Below, in pieces: positions 46,483 to 57,911 of a stretch of DNA of 64,000 nucleotides. Below the pieces are notes generated by a model. It had not been told where the DNA came from. It saw only the letters and a list, made by a program, of their open reading frames with translations, and ran no database searches. Source of the stretch: Phenylobacterium sp. Root1290 (lineage in GTDB: Bacteria > Pseudomonadota > Alphaproteobacteria > Caulobacterales > Caulobacteraceae); contig NZ_LMEE01000001.1 in assembly GCF_001425305.1 (NCBI RefSeq), positions 196,645-260,644 of the forward strand. Direction: 5' to 3'. Numbering within the stretch: the first letter of the stretch is position 1; each line of letters starts with the position of its first letter. The position numbers and the translations under genes are program-made.

Positions 46483-47595
46483 ATGCGTGTTCTGGGCTTC
46501 ATGACCGGCACGTCCCTGGACGCCTGCGACATGGCGATCCTGGAGACGGACGGAGAAACGATTTTCGCCTTCGGGCCGGCCGGCGAGCGCAAGCTGACCG
46601 AGGAAACCCGGGCGCTGGCCCTGGAAGCGACGCAGGCGGCGATGAGCTGGCCGCGCGGCGCGCCGGAGCCAGGGGTGTTCAAGGCGGCGGCCGAGGCGGT
46701 GGCTCGCGAGCACTTCGAGGCTGCGGAGGGCTTCCTGGCCGAGCACGGCCTGACCTGGGCCGACATCGACCTGATGGGCATGCACGGCCAGACAGTTCTG
46801 CATGAACGCCCCCAGGAGGGGCGCGTGGGTCGGACGGTGCAATTGGGCGACGCCCAGTGGCTGGCCGACGCCGCCGGCGTGCCGGTGGCCTACGACTTCC
46901 GCACGGCCGACGTGGCGGCGGGAGGCGAGGGCGCGCCGCTGGCGCCGATCTACCATCTGGCGCGGGCGCGAAGCGCGGGGATGGCCGCGCCGCTGGCGGT
47001 GCTGAACGTCGGCGGGGTGGCCAACGTCACCTTCTGGCCGGGCGGCGACGACATCGCGGCCTTCGACACCGGTCCCGGCAACGGCATGATCGACCTGCTG
47101 ATGCAGTCGCGGGGCGCGGGGCGCTTCGATGAGGGCGGCAAGTACGCGAGCGTCGGCCAGGTCGATGAGGGCGTGCTGAGAGGCCTGCTGGCGCATCCCT
47201 ATTTCCAGGCGCCGCCGCCCAAGTCGCTGGACCGCTACGACTTCTCGCTGGAGCCGCTGGAGGCGCTGCGGCTCGAGGATGCCGCCGCGACGCTGGTCGC
47301 CTTCACGGCCGAGGCGGTGAAGCTCGGCTTCGACATTATGGGCGGCGCGCCGCGAGAGCTTATCGTCTGCGGCGGCGGCCGGCGTAATCCGGTGCTGATG
47401 CAGGCGTTCGCCGAACGGCTGGCCGTGCCGGTGACCACGGCCGAGGATCACGGCTGGCGCGGCGATGCGATCGAGGCCGAGGCCTTCGCCTACCTGGCGG
47501 CGCGCACGGCGCGGGGGCTGCCGATCTCGTTTCCCAAGACAACCGGCGTGGCTGCGCCGATGACCGGCGGGCGTATCGTCCGCCCGAACCGCTAG
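46483..47595 (+). CDS. anmK: Anhydro-N-acetylmuramic acid kinase
   Basis: It cleaves and phosphorylates 1,6-anhydro-MurNAc to MurNAc-6-phosphate in peptidoglycan recycling. The N-terminus VLGFMTGTSLDACDMAIL is diagnostic. Other landmarks are [43 protein letters not shown] and ELIVCGGGRRNPVLM. It has 370 aa. It is divergent from tyrS across about 190 bp. Confidence 0.95.
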   Translation: MRVLGFMTGTSLDACDMAILETDGETIFAFGPAGERKLTEETRALALEATQAAMSWPRGAPEPGVFKAAAEAVAREHFEAAEGFLAEHGLTWADIDLMGMHGQTVLHERPQEGRVGRTVQLGDAQWLADAAGVPVAYDFRTADVAAGGEGAPLAPIYHLARARSAGMAAPLAVLNVGGVANVTFWPGGDDIAAFDTGPGNGMIDLLMQSRGAGRFDEGGKYASVGQVDEGVLRGLLAHPYFQAPPPKSLDRYDFSLEPLEALRLEDAAATLVAFTAEAVKLGFDIMGGAPRELIVCGGGRRNPVLMQAFAERLAVPVTTAEDHGWRGDAIEAEAFAYLAARTARGLPISFPKTTGVAAPMTGGRIVRPNR

Positions 47596-47610
47596 AGCTC
47601 AGGAGTATTC

Positions 47611-48909
47611 ATGTCGAAACGGGTTTGGCTGGCGGGTGTCGCCGCTGCGGTGGCGATGACGGGGACGGCGTCGGCTCAGGAAACGCCGGCGGCCAAGCCA
47701 TATGACGCGGCGGTGTTCGCCAAGGCCGCGGCGCTGCAGCCCAAGGTCATCGCTTGGCGGCGCGACTTCCACGAGCATCCGGAACTGTCCAACAGCGAGG
47801 TGAGGACGGCCAAGATCGTCGCCGATCACCTGCGCAAGCTGGGCATGGAAGTGCGCACGGGCGTCGGCAAGACCGGCGTGGTCGGCATCCTGAAGGGCGG
47901 CAAGCTGGGCAAGGTCGTCGCCCTGCGCGCCGACATGGACGCCCTGCCGGTGGCCGAACAGACCGGCCTGCCGTTCGCTTCCAAGGCGACAGGGCAGTAT
48001 CTGGGCCAGACGGTGCCGGTGATGCACGCCTGCGGCCATGACAGCCACGTGGCGATCCTGATGGGCACGGCCGAGGTCCTGGCCGGCATGAAGGACCAGA
48101 TCGAAGGCACTGTGGTCTTCGTCTTCCAGCCCGCCGAGGAAGGCCCGCCTCCGGGCGAGGAAGGCGGCGCGCCGCTGATGGTCAAGGAAGGCGTGCTGAA
48201 GAACCCCAAGGTGGATGCGATCTTCGGGCTGCACGCGTTCCCAGGCCCGGTTGGGATGCTGGTCTGGCGTCCTGGCCCCATGATGGCCGCCTCCGACCGC
48301 TTCGAGATTCACCTGAAGGGCAAGCAGGCGCACGGGTCGATGCCCTGGCAGGGGATCGACATGTCGTCGCTGACCGCCGACATCGTCACCGCCTTCAACC
48401 AGATCACCTCGCGCCAGATCAACGTCTCCAAGACGCCGACGGTGCTGACCATCGCCACCCTGCAGGGCGGCATGCGCTACAACATCATCCCCGAGAACAT
48501 GGCGATGACCGGGACGCTGCGCACTTTCGATCCGGGCATGCGGACCGACGTCATGGCGCGGGCCGACAAGGCGGTGGCCTCGATCACCGAGCGCTACGGC
48601 GCCACTGGCAAGATCGATTGGGGCCAACCCAACCCGGTGACGGACAACAACCGGGCCCTGTCGGCGCAGATGAAGCCGACCCTGACACGCGCCGCCCAGG
48701 GCCAGGTCGCCGACGACATCGACTACATCATGGGCGCCGAGGACTTCTCGTACTTCCAGAAGGAAGTTCCGGGCTTCTTCTATCACCTGGGCGTCGGCAA
48801 TCCGAAGGGCGGCAACCACTCGCCTTTCTTCGACGTCGACGAGAAGGCGATGGAGACCGGCGTGCGGGCCCAGGCGCTGCTGGCGCTGGATTACCTGGCG
48901 GCGAAGTAG
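47611..48909 (+). CDS. Secreted M20-family amidohydrolase (hippurate hydrolase-like)
   Basis: A 432-aa zinc aminoacylase/carboxypeptidase family member. A signal peptide covers residues 1-22 (ending ASA). Metal-site segments are LRADMDALPV, HACGHDSHVAIL, FQPAEEGPPPGEEGGAP and GLHAFPGPVG, with the final His in GGNHSPFFDVDE. It probably releases an acyl group from an amino acid or a similar amide outside the cytoplasm. AGGAG stands 6 nt before the ATG. It is 15 bp after anmK and may be co-transcribed with it. Confidence 0.9.
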   Translation: MSKRVWLAGVAAAVAMTGTASAQETPAAKPYDAAVFAKAAALQPKVIAWRRDFHEHPELSNSEVRTAKIVADHLRKLGMEVRTGVGKTGVVGILKGGKLGKVVALRADMDALPVAEQTGLPFASKATGQYLGQTVPVMHACGHDSHVAILMGTAEVLAGMKDQIEGTVVFVFQPAEEGPPPGEEGGAPLMVKEGVLKNPKVDAIFGLHAFPGPVGMLVWRPGPMMAASDRFEIHLKGKQAHGSMPWQGIDMSSLTADIVTAFNQITSRQINVSKTPTVLTIATLQGGMRYNIIPENMAMTGTLRTFDPGMRTDVMARADKAVASITERYGATGKIDWGQPNPVTDNNRALSAQMKPTLTRAAQGQVADDIDYIMGAEDFSYFQKEVPGFFYHLGVGNPKGGNHSPFFDVDEKAMETGVRAQALLALDYLAAK

Positions 48910-48917
48910 GCAAAGAA

Positions 48918-48945
48918 AAAGGCCGGGGCGTGAGCCTCGGCCTTT
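48918..48945. terminator. Bidirectional intrinsic terminator
   Basis: AAAGGCCGGGGC (48918-48929) pairs with GCCTCGGCCTTT (48934-48945) with one G-T pair. Read leftwards it is followed by TTTTTCTTTG; read rightwards by TTTGAACTTCTT. It sits between the converging M20 gene and the alpha/beta-hydrolase gene and can serve both. Confidence 0.75.
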
Positions 48946-48968
48946 GAACTTCTTGCGCTGGCGCCCAA

Positions 48969-49619
48969 TCAGATCGGGTCGGCCTCGATGCGCTTGTCGA
49001 GGTAGGCGCCGACACGCTTTTCGACTTCGGGCAGGTGTTCGGCCCAGAAGTGGGTGGCGCCGTCGACGACCTCGTGGTCGATGACAATGCCCTTCTGGGT
49101 GCGCAGCTTCGACACCACGCGTTCGACTTCCACTGGCGGGACGACGGTGTCGGCGCCGCCGTGCAGGATCAGGCCCGAGGCCGGGCAGGGGGCCAGGAAG
49201 CTGAAGTCGTACATGTTGGTCGGCGGCGACACGCTGATGAAGCCGTCGGTCTCTGGGCGGCGCATCAGCAACTGCATGCCGATCCAGGCGCCAAACGAGT
49301 AGCCGGCGACCCAGCACTGCGAGGCGGCCGGGTTGGTCGCCTGCAGCCAGTCGAGCGCTGTGGCCGCATCGGCCAGTTCGCCGATACCCGAATCAAACTC
49401 GCCCTGGCTGCGGCCGACGCCGCGGAAATTGAAGCGCAAGGTCGAGAAGCCGCGCTTCATGAACAGGTGGAAGAGCTGCACCGCCACCGGGTGGTTCATC
49501 TGCCCGCCAGCCTTGGGGTGCGGGTGCAGGATCAGCGCAATTGGCGACGTCGGGCTCTTGCCCTGGGTGTAGCGACCCTCGATCCGCCCGGCCGCGCCGG
49601 TCAGAACCACTTCTGGCAT
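48969..49619 (-). CDS. Alpha/beta hydrolase, DUF2920/dienelactone-hydrolase-like
   Basis: A 216-aa cytoplasmic alpha/beta hydrolase. The early LILHPHPKAGGQM segment and GRSQGEFDSGIGE are typical of a conserved proteobacterial subfamily. The nucleophile elbow is GYSFG (105-109), the acid lies in ILHGGADTVVPP and the His in GATHFWAEH. GAGGA precedes the ATG at 49619; the open frame extends upstream but without family similarity. The substrate is unknown. Its start is 180 bp from iscR, transcribed the other way. Confidence 0.85.
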   Translation of the reverse strand: MPEVVLTGAAGRIEGRYTQGKSPTSPIALILHPHPKAGGQMNHPVAVQLFHLFMKRGFSTLRFNFRGVGRSQGEFDSGIGELADAATALDWLQATNPAASQCWVAGYSFGAWIGMQLLMRRPETDGFISVSPPTNMYDFSFLAPCPASGLILHGGADTVVPPVEVERVVSKLRTQKGIVIDHEVVDGATHFWAEHLPEVEKRVGAYLDKRIEADPI

Positions 49620-49649
49620 GCCATTCCTCTCGTCAGGCGCGACGTCCGA

Positions 49650-49682
49650 ATACTTGACTAACGCGCTCGGTCTTCCTAGATC
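49650..49682 (+). promoter_or_regulatory. iscR-suf promoter with IscR type 1-like operator
   Basis: TTGACTA (49654-49660), a 14-bp spacer and CCTAGATC (49675-49682) fit the Caulobacter sigma-73 pattern TTGACGS-N10-14-GCTANAWC. The -35 lies within ATACTTGACTA (49650-49660), which matches the left half of the E. coli type 1 IscR site (ATASYYGACTR); the right half (GCGCTCGGTCTT) is a weaker match to AGTCRRSTAT. This suggests autorepression by [2Fe-2S]-IscR. Confidence 0.6.
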
Positions 49683-49799
49683 GCGACCGTCGGCCGGTTC
49701 CGGCGACAAGCCCCGTGCAAGCCGGGGCCTGTAACATATGGGCCGCGCCAAATGCTCGAAAAAAAGCAAACGGGCTGCTGAGAGCTTTCGAGGAGCGAT

Positions 49800-50246
49800 A
49801 TGCGCCTTTCGACCAAGGGACGTTATGCGGTGATGGCCATGGCCGACCTCGCGCGCCGGCAGGCCGCGTTGGCGGACGGCGATCGCGCCGTGACCCTGGC
49901 CGAAATCGCTACGCGGCAACAGATTTCGCTCTCGTATCTCGAACAGCTGTTTGCGCGCCTGCGCCGCCGCGGCCTGGTCAAGAGCCTGCGGGGCCCTGGC
50001 GGCGGCTATCGCCTGGCCCGAACCGCCGAAGAGACCAATATCGCCGACATCGTCCTGGCCGTGGACGAACCCCTGCGCGCCACCCGCTGCGGGATGCAGG
50101 GCAAGGGCTGCATGCTCAAGGGCGAGCGCTGCATCACCCATGACCTCTGGGAGGACATGGGCCGGCATCTGCATAGCTATCTGTCCTCGGTGACCTTGGC
50201 CGACCTAGTCGATGGGCGTTTTGCGCCCCACGAGGCGGCGGCATGA
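49800..50246 (+). CDS. iscR: Rrf2-family Fe-S regulator IscR
   Basis: A 148-aa winged-helix repressor that senses Fe-S cluster supply. The N-terminus MRLSTKGRYAVMAMADLA is diagnostic, and the recognition helix region is QISLSYLEQLFARLRRRGLVKSLRGPGGGY. Cluster ligands are Cys97, Cys104 and Cys111, with His114 three residues after the last Cys, as in E. coli IscR (C104-H107). It heads the suf operon, overlaps the next gene by 4 nt, and has an IscR-like site over its own promoter. Confidence 0.94.
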   Translation: MRLSTKGRYAVMAMADLARRQAALADGDRAVTLAEIATRQQISLSYLEQLFARLRRRGLVKSLRGPGGGYRLARTAEETNIADIVLAVDEPLRATRCGMQGKGCMLKGERCITHDLWEDMGRHLHSYLSSVTLADLVDGRFAPHEAAA

Positions 50247-51376
50247 ACGGGGTCTATCTGGACTACAACGCCACCGCGCCGGTGCGGCCGCAGGCCGCCG
50301 AGGCCGTGGCGCGCGCGTTCACGGTCGGCGGCAACCCGTCGTCCGTTCACGCCAGCGGCCGCGCCGCGCGCGCGATCGTCGAGGACGCCAGGAACGCCGT
50401 CGCGGCGCTGATCGGTGGTCCCGCTTCGACCGTGGTGTTCACCTCGGGCGGAACGGAGGCCAATGCGCTCGCGATCGAGAGTGCGGTGGCGACCGGCTCC
50501 AAGCGTCTGATCGTCAGCGCCATCGAGCACGACAGCGTGCTGGAGTCGGCCAAGGCCAGCGGCGCAGCGGTCGAGTATTTGCCTGCGACCGCCGATGGCG
50601 TCGTCGACCTTGCCTGGCTGGCCGAGCGCCTGGAGCGTTGGGACGCCGCCGATGGGCGGCCGTTCGTCGCGCTGATGCACGCCAACAACGAAACCGGCGT
50701 CATCCAGCCGATCCGCGAGGCGTCGGAGATCGTTCGCGCCGCCGAGGGCTGGCTGCATGTCGACGCGATCCAGAGCGCCGGGAAGATTTTCACCGACAGC
50801 CGCGGCCTGGGCGCCGATACGCTGGTCGTCTCGGCGCACAAGCTGGGCGGCCCGCAGGGCGTCGGCGCGCTGACCTTCGGTCCGCGTGCGACCCTGGTGC
50901 GTCGCCAGCACGGCGGCGGACAGGAGCGCGGCCGCAGGGCCGGCACCGAGAATGTCGCCGGCATCGCCGGTTTCGGCGCGGCGGCCCTGGCTGCTCTGCG
51001 CGACCGCGAGATTGACGCGGGGTGGCGTGACGCCGCAGCCGCGCGCCTGAAGGCTGCGGGCGCCGTGGTGATCGGCGAGACTGCGCCGCGGCTTCCCAAC
51101 ACCCTGTGCGTGGCGACGCCGGAGTGGGGCGCAGAGCTGCAGGTGATGGCCCTGGACCTGGCCGGTATCATGGTCAGCGCCGGCTCGGCCTGTTCGTCAG
51201 GCAAGGTGAAGGCCAGCCACGTGCTGACCGCGATGGGCCTGACCGACCTGGCGGGATCGGCGATCCGCGTCTCTGGCGGCTGGGCCACCACGGAAGAAGA
51301 CTGGGCGGCGTTCGCGACCGCCTGGGAGCAAGTTCAGTCCCGTCACGCCGCGCGTCGCCGCGCGCCGGCGGCGTGA
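50243..51376 (+). CDS. Cysteine desulfurase, IscS/NifS type
   Basis: A 377-aa PLP enzyme that removes sulfur from cysteine. The N-terminus YLDYNATAPVRP, the PLP lysine K200 (SAHKLGGPQG) and the active-site Cys317 (SAGSACSSGK) identify a class I desulfurase with the Cys in a mobile loop. A second desulfurase, SufS (class II), is encoded later in the same operon, so two different sulfur donors are co-expressed. It overlaps iscR by 4 nt and precedes sufB by 12 bp. Confidence 0.92.
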   Translation: MNGVYLDYNATAPVRPQAAEAVARAFTVGGNPSSVHASGRAARAIVEDARNAVAALIGGPASTVVFTSGGTEANALAIESAVATGSKRLIVSAIEHDSVLESAKASGAAVEYLPATADGVVDLAWLAERLERWDAADGRPFVALMHANNETGVIQPIREASEIVRAAEGWLHVDAIQSAGKIFTDSRGLGADTLVVSAHKLGGPQGVGALTFGPRATLVRRQHGGGQERGRRAGTENVAGIAGFGAAALAALRDREIDAGWRDAAAARLKAAGAVVIGETAPRLPNTLCVATPEWGAELQVMALDLAGIMVSAGSACSSGKVKASHVLTAMGLTDLAGSAIRVSGGWATTEEDWAAFATAWEQVQSRHAARRRAPAA

Positions 51377-51388
51377 GGAGGTAAGAGT

Positions 51389-52854
<1,466 letters not shown>

Positions 52855-52858
<4 letters not shown>

Positions 52859-53259
52859 CCCTCGCAACGTCAGAGACCCGCTCCATGTCCCTTCGCCGCG
52901 CCTTCGAAGCCGAGCACGCCCGCCGCGACGCGGCCCGCCATGCCCGCGAGGAGGCCGAGCGACGCCAGCAGGAGGAAGACCTGGCGCGCGCCGAGCAGCT
53001 GTTCAGCGCGTTGTCCGATGACGACGGCTTCCTGAAGGAAAAGGGCCTGACCCTGGACCTGCGCCGCTACACGGTCAGCCTGAACCACGAGGACTATCTG
53101 ATCGACGCCTATTTCGAATCCGGGACGGCCAGCATCCGCGCCGCGGACAAGCGCACCGCGACCACGGCGACCGCCGCGCCGCGCAAGCAGCAGACGGTCA
53201 ACACCGTCGAAGAAGCCCTTGAAGTGATGGCCCAGTACCTGGCCGACGAGACCAACTGA
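52855..53259 (+). CDS. Uncharacterised protein encoded between sufB and sufC
   Basis: A 134-aa protein I do not recognise. Residues 10-50 are highly charged and predicted helical, probably a coiled coil ([20 protein letters not shown]). Residues 50-97 look folded ([31 protein letters not shown]), then comes an Ala/Thr-rich linker and a short acidic helix ([15 protein letters not shown]). It overlaps sufB by 4 nt and sufC by 1 nt, and GAGGG precedes its ATG; an ATG at 52885 is possible. Embedding between SufB and SufC suggests a link to the scaffold or a later client, but no domain supports a role. Confidence 0.8.
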
Positions 53260-54005
53260 TGCTTTCGATCTCCAACCTGCGCGCCGAAGTCGACGGCAAC
53301 GAAATCCTCAAGGGCCTGTCGCTCGACGTCCCGGCGGGCGAGGTGCACGCCATCATGGGGCCGAACGGCGCCGGCAAGTCGACCCTGTCCTACGTGCTGA
53401 CCGGCCGCGACGGCTATGACGTCACCGGCGGGACGGCGACGCTGAACGGCGAGGATCTGCTGAGCCTGGATCCGGCCGAACGCGCGGCCAAGGGGATGTT
53501 CCTGTCGTTCCAGTATCCGCTGGAGATTCCGGGCGTCCCCGCCCTGACCTTCATCCGGACGGCGATGAACGCCCAGCGCAAGGCGCGCGGCGAGCCCGAA
53601 ATCAGCGCGCCGGAGTTCCTGAAGCTCGCCAAGGCGACCGCGGCGTCGCTGAAGATCGAGTTCGACATGCTCAAGCGAGCGCTGAACGTCGGCTTCTCTG
53701 GCGGTGAGAAGAAGCGGATGGAAATCTTTCAAATGGCGATGCTTTCGTCACGGTTCCTCATCCTCGACGAGACAGACTCCGGCCTCGATATCGATGCGCT
53801 GAAGATCGTGTCCGACGGCGTGAACGCCATGCGCGCGCCCGACCGCGCGATGCTGGTGATCACCCACTACCAGCGCCTGCTGGACTACATCAAACCCGAC
53901 CGCGTGCACGTGCTGGCGGCCGGGCGGATCGTGGCGTCCGGCGGACCGGAACTGGCGCTCGAGCTGGAGCGTGAAGGCTACGACAAGTACGCGAGGGCTG
54001 CGTGA
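53259..54005 (+). CDS. sufC: Fe-S assembly ATPase SufC
   Basis: The ABC-type ATPase of the SufBCD complex, 248 aa. The Walker A is GPNGAGKST and the signature motif NVGFSGGEKKRMEI. The Walker B is FLILDETDSGLDID, with the Asp-Ser-Gly-Leu-Asp run typical of SufC. No membrane partner is expected. Its ATG shares one base with the stop of the preceding small gene and its own end overlaps sufD by 4 nt. Confidence 0.97.
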   Translation: MLSISNLRAEVDGNEILKGLSLDVPAGEVHAIMGPNGAGKSTLSYVLTGRDGYDVTGGTATLNGEDLLSLDPAERAAKGMFLSFQYPLEIPGVPALTFIRTAMNAQRKARGEPEISAPEFLKLAKATAASLKIEFDMLKRALNVGFSGGEKKRMEIFQMAMLSSRFLILDETDSGLDIDALKIVSDGVNAMRAPDRAMLVITHYQRLLDYIKPDRVHVLAAGRIVASGGPELALELEREGYDKYARAA

Positions 54006-55033
54006 GCATCGCTGAGGCCATCAGCTCCGGCGACGCCAGCCTGCTGCCGAGCCGGCGCGACGAGGACTGGCGCTGGACCGATCTGCGCGGATTGATCCGC
54101 CAGATGCCGGCCGCCTCGCCCGAGGGGCGCGCCTGGGCCTGGGACAGTCCTCTGTCCGGACAGGTCGATGTCGAAGTCGGCGTCGTCAACGGGCGTGGAT
54201 CGACCGATCTCGAGGTCGCCGCGGGCGAAGAGAAGTTCGTGGCCTGGCGTTTCCTGTCCACGGCCGAAGCCGGGGCGCACAACGCCGAGCTTTGGGTCAC
54301 GGTGGGCGAGGGCGGCAAGCTGACCCTGGTCGAGAGCTATGAAGGCGTGTCCGGCGGCTACCTGGCCAACACCATGGTCAACATCCGGCTGGCCAAGGGC
54401 GCCAAGGTCGAGCGCATCGTTTTCGCCGCCGATCACGCTGACGGCGTGTCGGTGGTGGATGCGAAGGTCGAACTGGCTGCTGACGCGGCTTACTCCCAGA
54501 CCGTGCTGACCCACGGTGCGCGCCGCCAGCGGATCGAGACGCGGGTCGCCCATCCGGGCGCGCACGCCCAGTTGCGGCTGGACGGCGCCTATCTGCTGGA
54601 AGGTCAGCACAACGCCGATCTGACGACCGTGGTCGAGCATCAGGGCGTCGACGGAACGACCAGCCAGCTCACCAAGGGCGTCGTGCGCGATCAGTCGCGG
54701 GGCGTCTTCCAGGGCCGCATCGTCGTCGCCGAGGGCGCCGACCGCACGGACGCGCGAATGGGCCACCATGCGCTGATCTTGTCGGACAAGGCCGAGATCG
54801 ACGCCAAGCCGGAGCTGCTGATCTTCGCCGACGACGTTCAGTGCGCGCACGGCAACACCATCGGCGCGCTCGACGAGGATGCGTTGTTCTACGCCGAGCA
54901 ACGCGGCATGCCCGAAGATCTGGCGCGCGCGCTGCTGACCGCGGCCTTCGTCGGCGAGGTTATCGAGCGGATCGAGCACGACGCCGTCCGCGAGGTCGCC
55001 CAGGCCTGGGCCGCGCAGCGGCTGGAGGTCTGA
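54002..55033 (+). CDS. sufD: Fe-S assembly protein SufD
   Basis: The SufB paralogue in the SufBC2D scaffold, 343 aa. A short N-terminal helical region (SRRDEDWRWTDLRGL) precedes a right-handed beta-helix. Family segments are GQHNADLTTVVEHQGVDGTTSQLTKGVVRDQSRGVF-like (in pieces), NPxL-type ADDVQCAHGNTIGALDEDALFYAEQRGM, and the C-terminal GEVIERIEHDAVRE. The conserved His is in CAHG. The GTG at 54002 overlaps the sufC stop. Confidence 0.95.
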   Translation: MSIAEAISSGDASLLPSRRDEDWRWTDLRGLIRQMPAASPEGRAWAWDSPLSGQVDVEVGVVNGRGSTDLEVAAGEEKFVAWRFLSTAEAGAHNAELWVTVGEGGKLTLVESYEGVSGGYLANTMVNIRLAKGAKVERIVFAADHADGVSVVDAKVELAADAAYSQTVLTHGARRQRIETRVAHPGAHAQLRLDGAYLLEGQHNADLTTVVEHQGVDGTTSQLTKGVVRDQSRGVFQGRIVVAEGADRTDARMGHHALILSDKAEIDAKPELLIFADDVQCAHGNTIGALDEDALFYAEQRGMPEDLARALLTAAFVGEVIERIEHDAVREVAQAWAAQRLEV

Positions 55034-55035
55034 GC

Positions 55036-56250
<1,215 letters not shown>

Positions 56251-56258
56251 GTTTGATC

Positions 56259-56621
56259 ATGGACGACGCTGCCGCCATCGAGCCGACCGCCACCACTCCG
56301 CTTTCGCAAGCGGAACTGGATGTGCTGACCGATCTGCTCATCGAGAAACTGAAGACCGTGTTCGACCCGGAAATCCCGGTCGATATCTATGAGCTTGGGC
56401 TCATCTACAAAGTCGACGTGTCGGACGACAAGGACGTGGCGATCGACATGACGCTGACCGCGCCGGGATGTCCGGTGGCCGGCGAGATGCCCGGCTGGGT
56501 GCAAGACGCGGTCCGGGAGATCCCGGGCATTCGTAACGTGACCGTGGAGCTGGTGTTCGATCCGCCGTGGGATTCCTCGCGGATGTCGGACGAGGCGAAG
56601 CTTCAACTCAACATGTTCTGA
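56259..56621 (+). CDS. sufT: DUF59/MIP18-family Fe-S assembly protein (SufT-like)
   Basis: A 120-aa cytosolic protein of the MIP18 family, which helps insert or mature Fe-S clusters. The core DPEIPVDIYELGLIYKVDV and MTLTAPGCPVAGEMPGWVQDAV contains the conserved Cys. The C-terminus is VELVFDPPWDSSRMSDEAK. The ATG at 56259 is used; a TTG at 56247 overlapping the sufS stop is also in frame. It lies between sufS and sufA, a common alphaproteobacterial order. Confidence 0.92.
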   Translation: MDDAAAIEPTATTPLSQAELDVLTDLLIEKLKTVFDPEIPVDIYELGLIYKVDVSDDKDVAIDMTLTAPGCPVAGEMPGWVQDAVREIPGIRNVTVELVFDPPWDSSRMSDEAKLQLNMF

Positions 56622-56638
56622 CCCCATATGGAGGGGAC

Positions 56639-57040
56639 ATGAGCGATCTGAACCTGACACCCGCGCCTCGGGCGCGCCGTCCGCGGCCCAAGGTCGTCAC
56701 CCTGACCGACGCTGCGGCCGAACGCGTGCGTGCGATCATGGCCAAGGCCGAAAAGCCCTATGCCGGCCTGCGCGTCGGCGTGAAGAACAGCGGCTGCGCG
56801 GGCCAGGAGTACATTCTGGAGTACGCCGAGGAATCCGGTCCTCTGGACGAGGTGGTCGAGGACAAGGGCGTCACGATCCTGATCGAGCCGAAAGCGGTGT
56901 TGTTCCTGGTCGGCACCGAGATCGACTACGTGACCACCAAGCTCTCGTCCAAGTTCCAGTTCCGCAATCCCAACGAGACCGACGCCTGCGGCTGCGGCGA
57001 GAGCGTCACCATCGCGCCGGCCAAGCCCGCGGACGCCTAG
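56639..57040 (+). CDS. sufA: A-type Fe-S carrier SufA
   Basis: A 133-aa carrier that delivers Fe-S clusters to target proteins. The three conserved cysteines are C53 (NSGCAGQ) and C117/C119 (ACGCGES). An N-terminal extension of about 18 residues is rich in Arg and Pro. GGAGGGG just before the ATG at 56639 supports the start. It ends the suf operon. Its TAG stop overlaps the stop of the convergent hydratase gene within one CTAG (57037-57040). Confidence 0.95.
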   Translation: MSDLNLTPAPRARRPRPKVVTLTDAAAERVRAIMAKAEKPYAGLRVGVKNSGCAGQEYILEYAEESGPLDEVVEDKGVTILIEPKAVLFLVGTEIDYVTTKLSSKFQFRNPNETDACGCGESVTIAPAKPADA

Positions 57041-57834
57041 CGTCCCTTGAATTCGGCCGGACGCTTCTGAAGGAAGGCGAGGATGCCTTCGCGGCTGTCT
57101 TCGGTTCTGCCTGCGGACTTCTGGGCCACGCGCTCGGAGTGCAGCTGGGCGGCCCATTCCTCGTCCAGGCTCTCCCAGACCAGCTTGCGGATGGCGCCCA
57201 GGGCCTTGGGGCCCGTCGCCAGGGTCTTGGCCAGTTCCATGGCGGTCGGCATCAGTTGGTCGTCGGCCACGCAGCGGTTGACGAGGCCCCATTCAAGCGC
57301 GGTCTTGGCCGGAACCTTGTCGCCGAGCAGGGCCATCTCCATCGCCCGCGCCTTGCCGATCAGGCGCGGCAGCAGGTAGGTCGATCCGCCGTCCGGCACC
57401 AGGCCGATGCGGCGGAACGCCTGCAGGAAATAGGCGCTCTCGGCTGCGACGATGATGTCGCCCATGAGCGCGAGGGAGCAGCCCACGCCGGCGGCCACGC
57501 CGTTCACCGCGGTGACGATCGGCACGGGGAACTCGCGCAGCGAGGTGACGAAGGGATTATAGACGGTCTCGAGCGCCGCCCCGGCGTCGGGGCCTTCCGG
57601 GTCGGGCGTCTCAGCCGCCGGGCCACGCCCCGACAGGTTGGCGCCGGAGCAGAAGCCGCGGCCTTCGCCGGTCAGCACGACGCAGCGGACGGAGGCGTCA
57701 GCCTTCATGGCCTCGAAAGCCTGGCCAAGCTCGTCCATCAGGTCGAGGCCGGCGGCATTGAGGGTGGAGGGGTCGGACAGGGTGATCACGCCGATGCCGG
57801 CACCCACCGATGTCTTGATCTTCGAATAGACCAT
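57037..57834 (-). CDS. Enoyl-CoA hydratase/isomerase family protein
   Basis: A 265-aa crotonase-fold enzyme. The oxyanion-hole segments are GRGFCSGANLSG and NGVAAGVGCSLALMGDIIVA. Next come AYFLQAFRRIGLVPDGGSTYLLPRLIG, where an acidic residue is expected but Asp follows two positions later, and the C-terminal AFLQKRPAEFKGR. These are closest to PaaG-like isomerases, so a 2-enoyl-CoA isomerase or ring-opening role is possible. The ATG at 57834 has GAGG upstream. It shares the CTAG stop with sufA. Confidence 0.86.
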   Translation of the reverse strand: MVYSKIKTSVGAGIGVITLSDPSTLNAAGLDLMDELGQAFEAMKADASVRCVVLTGEGRGFCSGANLSGRGPAAETPDPEGPDAGAALETVYNPFVTSLREFPVPIVTAVNGVAAGVGCSLALMGDIIVAAESAYFLQAFRRIGLVPDGGSTYLLPRLIGKARAMEMALLGDKVPAKTALEWGLVNRCVADDQLMPTAMELAKTLATGPKALGAIRKLVWESLDEEWAAQLHSERVAQKSAGRTEDSREGILAFLQKRPAEFKGR

Positions 57835-57911
57835 GGCGTCCTCCCTCAAGGTTCTGATGAACTTAAAGAGGAATGTCGCGGCGTCAGGCTAGGGGAAAAT
57901 CACCGGGCGGC

